Made by a program: the position numbers and the translations under genes. From JBFHFS01 sp041583495 (GTDB lineage: Bacteria > Bacteroidota > Bacteroidia > Bacteroidales > Marinilabiliaceae): a DNA stretch of 64,000 nt. Positions 43,443-51,990 of this stretch are shown here, piece after piece. The notes under the pieces are model-generated. The model did no database searches. It saw only the letters and a list, made by a program, of their open reading frames with translations, and was not told the origin of the DNA. The stretch covers positions 34,101 to 98,100 of the forward strand of contig JBFHFS010000014.1 of assembly GCA_041583495.1 (NCBI GenBank). Reading direction: 5' to 3'. Numbering within the stretch: the stretch's first letter is position 1; each line of letters opens with the position of its first letter.

Positions 43443-44168
43443 TTAGTCTATTTTGGCAAGCAAGTCCTTTGCCTTGGAGGCAAACGGGCCTCCATCATCT
43501 CTTATATTTTCCAGCAAGGCATGAGCCTCATCCAACCGATCGGTTTTCACAAAAACAAGTGCCAGGTACCAATCGATGTAGGAAGAATAGAAGACTACAG
43601 ATTCTTTGGCGGACTCGAGTTCCTCTCGGGCCATATCAAAGTTGCCCGTTTCTATGTAACAGAGTGCTGAGAAAAACCCGGAGGCTTCGGGATACTCTTC
43701 CTTAAGATTCTCGAGTGCCTCCAGCGCGGCCCCATAAGCCCCTTCCTGATATTTAATAATAGCTTCATTCACGGGCACCTGAGCCCCCCCACGCTCCACT
43801 TCCTCAACGGCATAGGGCTCGAAATACATGGCAAAAAGCTGTGTGTTTGGAATGGCCGGTGAATTGAAGATAAAATTCCAGGCAACTGAGGCCCCCAGAA
43901 AGATGGTAACCACCGCTGCCGCCACCCAATAAATAGAGGGCTGTCGGCTACTTTTTTCCTTATTAACTTCTTGTCCAATTCCACGGAGTTGGCTCCTGAA
44001 GTCAATGGTTTCATCATCGCCCTGTTCGATAGCAAACATCAACTCTTGTTGAAGGCGCATCTCCTGAGCAAGATCAGAGGAAGCCGCCAGGGCACCGCAG
44101 AATTCGGTTTTTTCGTCACGGGAAAGGTCACCGCTCAGATAATCGAGAATTTGATTTTTATAATCCAT
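43443..44168 (-). CDS. Putative anti-sigma factor with TPR-like C-terminus
   Basis: A 241-residue protein. Residues 1-75 (MDYKNQILDYLSGDLSRDEK) look like the cytoplasmic anti-sigma N-domain of Bacteroidota, but with a single Cys and no zinc motif. One membrane segment (about 82-105) follows, then a periplasmic part with tetratricopeptide-like helices (YQEGAYGAALEALENLKEEY, LCYIETGNFDMAREELESAK). It overlaps the sigma gene by 11 bases, so the pair is translationally coupled. A signal-sensing anti-sigma role is inferred from this arrangement. Confidence 0.78.
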   Translation of the reverse strand: MDYKNQILDYLSGDLSRDEKTEFCGALAASSDLAQEMRLQQELMFAIEQGDDETIDFRSQLRGIGQEVNKEKSSRQPSIYWVAAAVVTIFLGASVAWNFIFNSPAIPNTQLFAMYFEPYAVEEVERGGAQVPVNEAIIKYQEGAYGAALEALENLKEEYPEASGFFSALCYIETGNFDMAREELESAKESVVFYSSYIDWYLALVFVKTDRLDEAHALLENIRDDGGPFASKAKDLLAKID

Positions 44169-44736
44169 AGCATAGGTTTGAATAATCCGGGTCAGCTTTT
44201 ATCATTTCAACCAATCGTTGGTTGCATTCCCGCTTACGATTACGGGTGTACTGAACCGAGCTGAATGAAAGTTCGCTGGTTATTTGATCGTTAGAATAGC
44301 CACTTGCCACCAAGCGAAGCACTTGTTGACAATATTTACTTATTTGTACGAAATATTTAAGATAGAGTTTCCTCCGTTTCTCAAAAAGATGTTTATCAAT
44401 AATTTCATTCTCTTGCGCGATTTCCAATCTTCCCATATCATCCATAAGCTGCACCTTGTTCTCACGTTTCCGTAATTCCTTTAGCCAAATACGCTTACAG
44501 ATTGCATAGAAGAAGGTGGAAAATTTCACATTCAGTTCTGGCTTTTCAGAACGGGAATAGATCGCAATAATCGCCTCCTCCATCACCATCATAATATCGT
44601 GGTTGGAACCTTTAAACCCATTGATTAAATGAGCTATAGGACTCCATTCCTTCTTCATGAGGTGCTTAATGACTCGGTCATCCCGGTTGAAGATACCCTC
44701 CAGGACATCGGCATCGGTGTAAAATAGTTTTCTCAT
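44158..44736 (-). CDS. ECF-type RNA polymerase sigma factor
   Basis: Start at 44736 (MRKLFYTDADVLEGIFNRDD); an ATG at 44769 adds 11 residues. The 192-residue protein has the sigma2 region (NVKFSTFFYAICKRIWLKEL) and a sigma4 helix-turn-helix (RLVASGYSNDQITSELSFSS). It lacks domains 1.1 and 3, as ECF sigma factors do. The partner encoded next to it probably holds it at the membrane until a signal releases it. Which genes it controls cannot be seen. Confidence 0.85.
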   Translation of the reverse strand: MRKLFYTDADVLEGIFNRDDRVIKHLMKKEWSPIAHLINGFKGSNHDIMMVMEEAIIAIYSRSEKPELNVKFSTFFYAICKRIWLKELRKRENKVQLMDDMGRLEIAQENEIIDKHLFEKRRKLYLKYFVQISKYCQQVLRLVASGYSNDQITSELSFSSVQYTRNRKRECNQRLVEMIKADPDYSNLCYGL

Positions 44737-44923
44737 GATAAATATACTACCAGAATAAGATCGCTCCAATTCCCGTTAAACAAATAAACAATCCAAATTA
44801 TCTTTTACCAGCAGACAAACAAAAACACAAAATTAACTAAACACTAAACATAAAAATAATCCTCTAAAAATAATAAAAATACAACAAAAAAAAGATTATC
44901 GACCCAATTTTAACATAAAAATT

Positions 44924-45661
44924 CTATAGGTCCTCTTTCAATTCGGGTTCGAGGTAGAACTCGCTGGTCAACGCTCTAAATCCGGAACTGTAATTCCTGA
45001 AACCCTCTTCAACGATCAATTCGTCCACCCTCAAACCCTCATTCATCTGCATCCCCCAAAGGGAAAGGACCCGTTTGACGGGTTTTTGCGGAGTTGGCCG
45101 GACCAAAGTACGTTGTTGCTCAAACCAGCCACGCCGAGCGGCCAACATTTGAAAATCGTCATACTCCTTAGCCGGCAGGATCAAACCCAACTGTCCATCC
45201 CGGGCCATTAGTGCTTCACTTCCCTTTAAGATTGCCTCGTGTCCAAGTGCATCGTTATGCCTGGCCAGGGCTTTCCTGCTACAGGGATTTTTCATCCCCC
45301 CCGAAAAAAAAGGAGGATTACATACAATCAAATCGTATTTCACCACCCCGCTGAGAGCATATTGCTGAAAGGTCGAATGAATGGCTTTAAGGCGATGGCT
45401 CCATCGGGAGCGGGCAAAATTACCGCAGGCTTCTTCATAAGCATCCACATCGGCTTCCACCCCGTGAATTAACGCTTGTGAACACCTCTGTGCAAGCATA
45501 AGTGCCATCAATCCGGTTCCGGTTCCAATATCCAACAGATATTCCGGCAATGGAGGCAAGGTTACCCAGGCCCCCAAAAGAACCCCATCGGTGCCCACTC
45601 TCATGGCACTTCTTTTTTGGTTTACCAGAAATTGTTTAAACTGAAAATAATCTCTTCCCAT
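44924..45661 (-). CDS. trmN6: tRNA1(Val) (adenine(37)-N6)-methyltransferase
   Basis: A 245-residue methyltransferase that makes N6-methyladenosine at position 37 of tRNA-Val. The N-terminal entry GRDYFQFKQFLVNQKRSAMRVGTDGVLLGAW, the SAM-binding LDIGTGTGLMALMLAQ (about residue 42) and the catalytic NPPFFSGG near residue 115 are all present. It is 6 bases from the TIGR02757 gene on the same strand. Confidence 0.93.
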   Translation of the reverse strand: MGRDYFQFKQFLVNQKRSAMRVGTDGVLLGAWVTLPPLPEYLLDIGTGTGLMALMLAQRCSQALIHGVEADVDAYEEACGNFARSRWSHRLKAIHSTFQQYALSGVVKYDLIVCNPPFFSGGMKNPCSRKALARHNDALGHEAILKGSEALMARDGQLGLILPAKEYDDFQMLAARRGWFEQQRTLVRPTPQKPVKRVLSLWGMQMNEGLRVDELIVEEGFRNYSSGFRALTSEFYLEPELKEDL

Positions 45662-45667
45662 CCAGAC

Positions 45668-46432
45668 TCAGAACTTTTCATAAACACCCAATCCAAAAAG
45701 TGCGTAATCATAAAATACAGGATCATTTGGTCTAAAAACGGCCAACCTGTTTGTAAGTTCCAATACGGATTTAAAATCATTTTGTTTCCGCGACAACAAA
45801 TTTAGCGAACGGGCCACACGTCCAACGTGCAAATCCAGGGGGATAAGTAATTGGGAAACTTCTATTTTAGGCCAAAGGCCGAAATCAACCGGTGAGTCCG
45901 GGCGCACCATCCACCTCAGAAACATATTTAATCGCTTAGCAGAGCTGTTCTTAAGGATATTTGCCACATGCTTTCCTGTTCGGCCGGGAGGATTAAAAGA
46001 AAAGAAGATCTGGCGAAAATGAGCCAGAGCACCCTTGATCCCTTCTTGTTCAAAGCCTTCTAAAAACAAAGGATACAGGCCATCATGCTGTCGATAGATG
46101 TGATGAAGTGCTGTAAAAAAGTAGTTTAGGTCCACCGAATTAAACGTCCGATAAACAAAGGACGATAAACCTTTCCTTTCGCGGGGAGAGGCATTAAGAA
46201 TAAAATCATGCGGAGCCATATCCATTCCCCGCATCAACTCATGGCACTTAATGAGAATGGAAGCCCTCTTACCCCAGGCAAGCGTTGCGGCAAAGAATGC
46301 AGCGATCTCGATATCTTCTTTTTTAGAAAAAAGATGAGGAATCTGAACCGGATCCTGATCAATAAACCAGCGGGATTGATAATAGGCAGCCTTATGGTCC
46401 AAAAAATCTTTTAACTCATCATCGGGCATCAT
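45668..46432 (-). CDS. TIGR02757 family protein
   Basis: A 254-residue protein matching the TIGR02757 (DUF2400) family, of unknown function and widespread in Bacteroidota and Chlorobi. Seen: AAYYQSRWFIDQDPVQIPHL, AAFFAATLAWGKRASI, and PLDLHVGRVARSLNLL; the SLNLLSR helix-turn resembles helix-hairpin-helix DNA glycosylases. It could be a nucleic-acid-binding protein, a guess from fold only. It sits between a LolD-like ATPase gene and trmN6. Confidence 0.88.
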   Translation of the reverse strand: MMPDDELKDFLDHKAAYYQSRWFIDQDPVQIPHLFSKKEDIEIAAFFAATLAWGKRASILIKCHELMRGMDMAPHDFILNASPRERKGLSSFVYRTFNSVDLNYFFTALHHIYRQHDGLYPLFLEGFEQEGIKGALAHFRQIFFSFNPPGRTGKHVANILKNSSAKRLNMFLRWMVRPDSPVDFGLWPKIEVSQLLIPLDLHVGRVARSLNLLSRKQNDFKSVLELTNRLAVFRPNDPVFYDYALFGLGVYEKF

Positions 46433-46444
46433 AGAATTTCCATC

Positions 46445-47098
46445 TCAAGCCGTTATTAAACCATCCTTCATGTGGATGGTACGATCCGATTTCACAGCCA
46501 GGTGCTCATCGTGGGTCACAATCACAAAGGTTTGCTTAAAACGGTCGCGCAGCGCCACAAACATCTCCATCAACTCTTCCTGATTTTTGGAATCCAGGTT
46601 GCCTGAGGGTTCATCGGCAAAAACCACCAGTGGGTTATTCACCAAAGCTCTGGCGATGGCCACCCTTTGTTTTTCGCCCCCACTCAATTGAGCAGGTTTA
46701 TGCTCCAACCGCTGCGAAAGGCCCAGGAACCGGAGCAATTCCCCGGCACGTTCTTCTGCTTTTGCCTCCCCTATTCCGGCAATAAGCCCAGGCAGCATAC
46801 AGTTTTCCAAAGCGGTAAACTCGGGGAGCAATTGATGAAACTGAAACACAAAACCAATATGTTGATTACGGAACCTGGCCAACTGATTTTCAGACAGCTT
46901 ATGAATATCCGTACCATTAATAGAGACTTCCCCTAACGTGGGATGATCGAGCGAACCCAGGATTTGCAGCAGAGTCGTTTTACCGGCACCACTAGCCCCA
47001 ACAATGGCCACAATCTCTCCGGCATTAACTTCAATATCTATGCCTTTAAGCACTTGCAGATCTCCATACTGCTTCACAATGTTCCGACCAATAACCAT
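46445..47098 (-). CDS. ABC transporter ATPase, LolD-like
   Basis: A 217-residue ATPase. Walker A is GASGAGKTTLL (about residue 34), signature LSGGEKQRVAIARALVNNPL, Walker B VVFADEPSGNLDSKN, switch THDEHLAV. It resembles LolD, which energises lipoprotein export by the LolCDE complex. No LolC/E-type permease lies next to it, so the partner is elsewhere. It is 12 bases upstream of the TIGR02757 gene on the minus strand. Confidence 0.9.
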   Translation of the reverse strand: MVIGRNIVKQYGDLQVLKGIDIEVNAGEIVAIVGASGAGKTTLLQILGSLDHPTLGEVSINGTDIHKLSENQLARFRNQHIGFVFQFHQLLPEFTALENCMLPGLIAGIGEAKAEERAGELLRFLGLSQRLEHKPAQLSGGEKQRVAIARALVNNPLVVFADEPSGNLDSKNQEELMEMFVALRDRFKQTFVIVTHDEHLAVKSDRTIHMKDGLITA

Positions 47099-47203
47099 AA
47101 TGTGCCTTTTAAATAACGAATACCTAATTGTGCATTAACAGAAAAGCTTCCTATTGGTGCCACAGGGACCTAAAAAACGCCCAGGAGTGATTACATTGGC
47201 TAT

Positions 47204-48154
47204 TCAGGAATGAAACAATAACCAAATGTACAAAATATAGGTTAACAGAAGCACAGCCCCTTTCCACCTACTGAGCATGTTTCGTTTAGGAAAAAACAGC
47301 AACCCAACAAGCAGCACAGAAACCCCTACCATCCATACCATATCGAAAGAAATTACCTGGGCCGACCGCACATGAAGAGGCCGAAGAAGACTGGTAATTC
47401 CCAGAATAGAAAATACATTGAAAATATTAGATCCAATAATATTACCAATTGAAATATCGTTTTGCTTTTTAAAAGAGGCAATCAAGGAGGTCGCAAACTC
47501 AGGAATACTGGTTCCAATGGCCACCACCGATATACCAACCACCCGTTCAGACACGCCCCACCCTATAGCCAGTTGGCTGGCGCCTCTAACCAACCATTCG
47601 GCCCCGAAGTAAAGCCCAAAAATAGAAGCTAGCACATACCCCATTGAGACCAACAGACTACTTTTTGGGGGAATGTATTGAGATTTATTGGCAGATGATT
47701 GCTTTCGGGATGCCCTTACCGTCCAGGTTATGTATACAATTATGACGGCTAAAAACAAGCCCCCTTCGATGGATCCAAGAACGCCATCGAAACCCAAAAA
47801 AAGATACATTAAGACAAAAGCCCCCATCATCACCATCCAATCGACCAGAAGGGTGGATTTTCGAACCCTTATCGGAAAAACAATAGCTACGCCTCCAAGG
47901 ATAAGGGCTACATTGGCGATATTGGAACCTACCACATTACCAATGGAGATATCGGGCAAACCGGTATAGACCGCTTTAACACTTACAAAAAGTTCGGGAG
48001 CAGAGGTCCCCAGAGCCACAATGGTAAGACCTGCCACCATTGGGCTGATCTTAAAATGCCGTGATAACTGCACCCCTCCTTTTACAAGCCAGTTTCCACA
48101 AAGGAATAATAATCCAAACCCTAAAAGAACAAAAAGATATGCATTCACGCCCAT
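47204..48154 (-). CDS. Calcium/sodium antiporter (CaxA family)
   Basis: A 316-residue membrane protein with about ten membrane segments in two inverted halves. Each half has the alpha-repeat signature: ALGTSAPELFVSVKA in the first and AIGTSIPEFATSLI in the second, with GNVVGSNIANV and GNIIGSNIFNVF. The family exchanges cytoplasmic calcium for sodium. Length and motifs fit well. A stretch of 50 residues near residue 145-175 links the halves on the cytoplasmic side. Confidence 0.9.
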   Translation of the reverse strand: MGVNAYLFVLLGFGLLFLCGNWLVKGGVQLSRHFKISPMVAGLTIVALGTSAPELFVSVKAVYTGLPDISIGNVVGSNIANVALILGGVAIVFPIRVRKSTLLVDWMVMMGAFVLMYLFLGFDGVLGSIEGGLFLAVIIVYITWTVRASRKQSSANKSQYIPPKSSLLVSMGYVLASIFGLYFGAEWLVRGASQLAIGWGVSERVVGISVVAIGTSIPEFATSLIASFKKQNDISIGNIIGSNIFNVFSILGITSLLRPLHVRSAQVISFDMVWMVGVSVLLVGLLFFPKRNMLSRWKGAVLLLTYILYIWLLFHS

Positions 48155-48241
48155 AAAACCTTATATGGTTATACCATTAAAAACTTCCTGCAACAACAGA
48201 AACAATTAAATCCGAATCACCCTCCATAAAACCAGAAGGCA

Positions 48242-48757
48242 CTAATCCACGGCACTCTTTCCATCCGCATCTTTAACTTCTCCGTCATTTTTGGAGCCCT
48301 CACCAATATCCTCAGTTGGGTCATCCACACCCTCCCTTGGGCCTGGCCGGTTTTCAGGCGATAAATTTTTGAATTCCCCACCCTCTCCTGATTGTTCCGG
48401 GTTAATATCCGGGTCGTAAGAATCCTTTGGGGTTCCATCGTCATTCAAGTTATAGATTTCTTTGGAGACTTCATCCACCCCATGGGAAAAATCATCTCCT
48501 GCCCTGGACAGATCTTCCTTAAGATGTCGCCCTTCCTCGGTCAGGGATTTACGAGCATCCTCGAGGTCCTCTTTTAGATCCTCCGTATTCTCCCGAAATT
48601 CCCGCTTGATATCGTCAGCAGCCTTACGGAATTCGTTCATTCCTTTCCCAATTGTACGTGCAAATTCAGGAATTTTATTGGCCCCAAAAAGCAATAAAAC
48701 AACCAGGAAAATCAGAACGATTTCCCCCATCGAAACACCAAAAAGAAATGTAATCAT
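48242..48757 (-). CDS. tatA: TatA/TatB-like twin-arginine translocase protein with acidic tail
   Basis: Start at 48757 (MITFLFGVSMGEIVLIFLVV), supported by a -7 box at 48775-48782 that would overlap the in-frame ATG at 48799. The 171-residue protein has one membrane helix, the FGANKIPEFARTIGKGM amphipathic helix, and a long acidic, Asp- and Glu-rich tail, longer than a minimal TatA and more like TatB. No tatC lies next to it. It precedes the terminator of secDF, so the two export genes are separate units. Confidence 0.88.
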   Translation of the reverse strand: MITFLFGVSMGEIVLIFLVVLLLFGANKIPEFARTIGKGMNEFRKAADDIKREFRENTEDLKEDLEDARKSLTEEGRHLKEDLSRAGDDFSHGVDEVSKEIYNLNDDGTPKDSYDPDINPEQSGEGGEFKNLSPENRPGPREGVDDPTEDIGEGSKNDGEVKDADGKSAVD

Positions 48758-48774
48758 ACCGCTCAATTTGAAGT

Positions 48775-48782
48775 CAAATATA
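48775..48782 (-). promoter_or_regulatory. -7 box deciding the tatA start
   Basis: TATATTTG on the minus strand (full match) about 17 bases before the ATG at 48757. It overlaps the earlier ATG (48799) reading frame, ruling that start out if the box is used. Confidence 0.5.
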
Positions 48783-48820
48783 TTAAAAATAATTGCCATT
48801 CACCCGATACAGACCCACAT

Positions 48821-48854
48821 AAAAAACCCGGCCCTGAAGATTAACAGGGCCGGG
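48821..48854 (-). terminator. Intrinsic terminator after secDF
   Basis: Minus strand: CCCGGCCCTG, eight-base loop, CAGGGCCGGG, then TTTTTT. A ten-bp GC-rich stem; it ends the secDF transcript 39 bases after the stop codon. Confidence 0.85.
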
Positions 48855-48892
48855 GATGTTATTACAAGTACCCCTCCAGGGGGTAAATGACT

Positions 48893-51800
48893 TTATTTTT
48901 TCTCTTTATCAAGAAACATAAGAGCCACCGGTGAGGCAATAAACAGGGACGAATAGGTTCCCACTACAACCCCAACGATCAAGGCAAATACAAATCCCTG
49001 AATCACTTCGCTTCCAAAGAAGAAGATAACCAACAGTACCACCAATGTTGTCATAGAGGTATTGAGGGTTCGGCTTATGGTAGAGTTCATGGCCAGGTTA
49101 AAAACACTTTTTATCTCACGTTTTGGATAAAGACCCCGGTATTCACGAATACGGTCAAACACCACCACGGTATCGTTTATGGAGTAACCAATCACGGTAA
49201 GAATAGCGGCAATGAAAGCCTGATCAATCTCCATCGAGAAAGGCATAATGGAGTAGGTCAGAGAGAACACACCCAATACGATCAGCACGTCATGCACCAG
49301 AGCCACCAAGGCTCCAAGCCCAAACTCCCAGTTACGGAAACGGATTAGAATATATAAGAAGATGACCACAAAAGAGAAGAAGATGGCCCATCCTGCTTTA
49401 TTTCTAATATCGCTGGCGATGGTAGGACCCACTTTCTGCGAGCTCATCCGGTGATCAGCCAGAAACTCATCTTTTGAGACCTCACCCTTAAAAAAGGGCT
49501 TCATGCCAATATAAAGCTGTTCCTCTACAATGCCCTCCGTGGTCTCTTCGTCATTGTCGACCATAAAGTTGGTTGTAACGCGGATTTGGTTCTCACCGCC
49601 AAAGGTCTTAACTTCAGTATTGGCGTCCACAAAAACATTCGTGAGCGCCCCTTGAATATCGCTTGCCGATACAGCATCGTCAAAACGGACCACATAAGAA
49701 CGTCCACCGGTAAAGTCAATTCCCTGCTTCAACCCCCTTACGCTCAACGAGATAACTCCAGCCAGGATAACGACACCTGAAAGTATGAACACCGTTTTGC
49801 GCATCTCGATAAACCGGATACTGTTATTAGCCAGGAATTGTTTGGTCCACTTAGTGGAAAAGCTGATGTCCATCTTGGATTTGAGCATTGACTCATAAAT
49901 CAACCTGGTAATAAATACGGCAGAGAAGAATGAAGTGGCAATACCAATCATCAGGGTCGTTGCAAACCCTTTAATGGGTCCTGTTCCAAAGAGGAAGAGA
50001 ATAAGTCCTGTAAGGAAGGTGGTGACATTGGCATCGATGATGGCCGAAAAGGCATTCTTATAACCATCTCCCACCGCAAGCTTAATTCCTTTGCCTGATC
50101 GAAGCTCCTCTCTGATTCTTTCATAAATCAGCACGTTGGCATCCACCGACATACCAATGGTAAGAACGATACCGGCAATACCAGGGAGGGTAAGCACGGC
50201 ATTGAAGGCAGCCAGCACTCCCATAATGAAAAACATATTGGCAACCAGGGCAAGGTCGGCTACTAAACCGGCTTTAAACCCATAATAAATAACCATATAA
50301 ATCAGAACCGTCAGGAAAGCCCAAAGGAAGGAAGAAAAACCGGCACTAACCGCTTCCTTACCCAGAGATGGACCTACCACAGTATCTTCCACAATATTGG
50401 CAGGAGCGGGTAGTTTACCAGACTTCAACACGTTGGCAAGGTCTTTTGCCTCTTCGGGGGAGAAGTCACCAGTAATGGAACTCTGCCCGCCGGTAATTTC
50501 AGATTGAACCGTGGGGAAGGAGTATACATAATTGTCCAACACAATAGCAATAGACTTCTTGAGGTTGGCTTTTGTTAACCGCGCCCATGTTTTAGCCCCT
50601 TCGCTATTCATCGACATAGAAATTTCGTAATCCCCTGTCTGGCTGGTTTCGGCTCTGGCATTGGTCACCACATCCCCTTCGAGTGGAGCACGCCCATCAT
50701 GACTTGAGACACGGATAGCCACCAGTTGAAAAAGATCTCCGGTGGGGTCGGTCGGCTGGTTGGTCCAGTATTGAGCATCGCTTCCGGGAATAGGTTTAAC
50801 AGTCCACATGAAAACCACATCGCGGGGAAGCAAGGATTTAACTTTTTCCAAAGCGAGATAGTTGTTCACTTTTCCAGTATCGCGTGGAGCAGCCAATCCC
50901 ACCACCGGTCCGGCTGGACGCATACTGGGCAGGAGATAAGAAAAGAGAGAGACAGCTCCCTGGTCAATCGAATCTGTCTGAAGTGAGTCGCTCTCGAGTT
51001 GGTCGAGAAGAGAGACCTCTGGTTTTGCTTGCTCCGCTTCAACGGCTTCATCAGCCTTAGCATCGGCAGAGGTAACAGGAGCCTGCTTCACCGCTTCCAT
51101 CTGAGCGGTAAGGGAGTTGGCAGCTGCCAAACTGTTGAAAACATCTTCATTATTGTAGGTTTCCCAGAACTCAAGACTAGCCGTTCCCTGCAATAACTTA
51201 CGAACCCGCTGGGGGTCGGTAATTCCAGGCAATTCAATAAGGATTCGGCCAGCTTTTTCGAGCCGCTGAATATTAGGTTGGGCCACTCCAAAGCGGTCAA
51301 TCCGGGTTCTTAAGATGTTGAATGCATTATCAATGGCACCCTTGGATTCTTCCCTGATCACCTTTATAACATCCTCGTTGGTAGAGTTGTAGTCGATCTT
51401 CTCTCTTAACTCTACGGTATTAAAGATGGCAGCCAACCGACCTTCGGGGGCAACCTCCTTAAAGGCCTCAGCAAAAAGGGTGATAAAATCACGTGTTGAA
51501 TTTTTTTCGCGCTGACTGGCCAACGAAAGGGCCTCAGCAAACGATTTATCCTGATTGTAATTGGATAGGGCACGAACGATATCGGCCACTTTCACCTCCA
51601 AGATCAGGTTCATACCACCCTTCAGGTCAAGCCCGAAGTTAATTTCCCTTTCTTTACACTCCTTATAGGTATACTTTCTAAGGCCAAAAAGAAAATTATA
51701 AACTGTCTCATTGGAAATGGAATCCAAATAGTCATATTCATAATCGCTCACCTTGTCCAGGTTTTCGCCTGCCCTCATCTGAGCATACTCTTTGCCTTCT

Positions 51801-51898
51801 TTCTCAACCCGACGGGTTTGAAAGGTAAAAATTAATTGATACAAACTCACCAATGCCAGGAGTATGGCAAATAGTCTGATAGCTCCTTTGTTCTGCAT
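48893..51898 (-). CDS. secDF: Protein translocase SecD/SecF fusion
   Basis: A 1001-residue fusion of SecD and SecF, the arrangement usual in Bacteroidota. It uses the proton gradient to pull proteins through SecYEG. SecD has the P1 region (NFGLDLKGGMNLILEVKVAD near residue 80) and six membrane segments with NVLIYERIREELRSGKG. SecF follows with VRGLKQGIDFTGGRSYVVRF near residue 725 and ends TYSSLFIASPVALMFL. An insert of about 60 acidic, Ala-rich residues lies within the SecD periplasmic part (residues 270-320). A -7 box is upstream. Confidence 0.96.
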   Translation of the reverse strand: MQNKGAIRLFAILLALVSLYQLIFTFQTRRVEKEGKEYAQMRAGENLDKVSDYEYDYLDSISNETVYNFLFGLRKYTYKECKEREINFGLDLKGGMNLILEVKVADIVRALSNYNQDKSFAEALSLASQREKNSTRDFITLFAEAFKEVAPEGRLAAIFNTVELREKIDYNSTNEDVIKVIREESKGAIDNAFNILRTRIDRFGVAQPNIQRLEKAGRILIELPGITDPQRVRKLLQGTASLEFWETYNNEDVFNSLAAANSLTAQMEAVKQAPVTSADAKADEAVEAEQAKPEVSLLDQLESDSLQTDSIDQGAVSLFSYLLPSMRPAGPVVGLAAPRDTGKVNNYLALEKVKSLLPRDVVFMWTVKPIPGSDAQYWTNQPTDPTGDLFQLVAIRVSSHDGRAPLEGDVVTNARAETSQTGDYEISMSMNSEGAKTWARLTKANLKKSIAIVLDNYVYSFPTVQSEITGGQSSITGDFSPEEAKDLANVLKSGKLPAPANIVEDTVVGPSLGKEAVSAGFSSFLWAFLTVLIYMVIYYGFKAGLVADLALVANMFFIMGVLAAFNAVLTLPGIAGIVLTIGMSVDANVLIYERIREELRSGKGIKLAVGDGYKNAFSAIIDANVTTFLTGLILFLFGTGPIKGFATTLMIGIATSFFSAVFITRLIYESMLKSKMDISFSTKWTKQFLANNSIRFIEMRKTVFILSGVVILAGVISLSVRGLKQGIDFTGGRSYVVRFDDAVSASDIQGALTNVFVDANTEVKTFGGENQIRVTTNFMVDNDEETTEGIVEEQLYIGMKPFFKGEVSKDEFLADHRMSSQKVGPTIASDIRNKAGWAIFFSFVVIFLYILIRFRNWEFGLGALVALVHDVLIVLGVFSLTYSIMPFSMEIDQAFIAAILTVIGYSINDTVVVFDRIREYRGLYPKREIKSVFNLAMNSTISRTLNTSMTTLVVLLVIFFFGSEVIQGFVFALIVGVVVGTYSSLFIASPVALMFLDKEKK

Positions 51899-51945
51899 TT
51901 GTTTAAGATTTTATATATTCAAGACACTCCAGTCATGTAAACGCG

Positions 51946-51953
51946 CAAATATA
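51946..51953 (-). promoter_or_regulatory. -7 box of secDF
   Basis: TATATTTG on the minus strand, a full match, about 48 bases before the secDF ATG. It separates secDF from the upstream ABC permease. No -33 element found. Confidence 0.45.
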
Positions 51954-51990
51954 TTGTTTTTTTTTTGATTATCACCCTCCTGGGCTAAGC

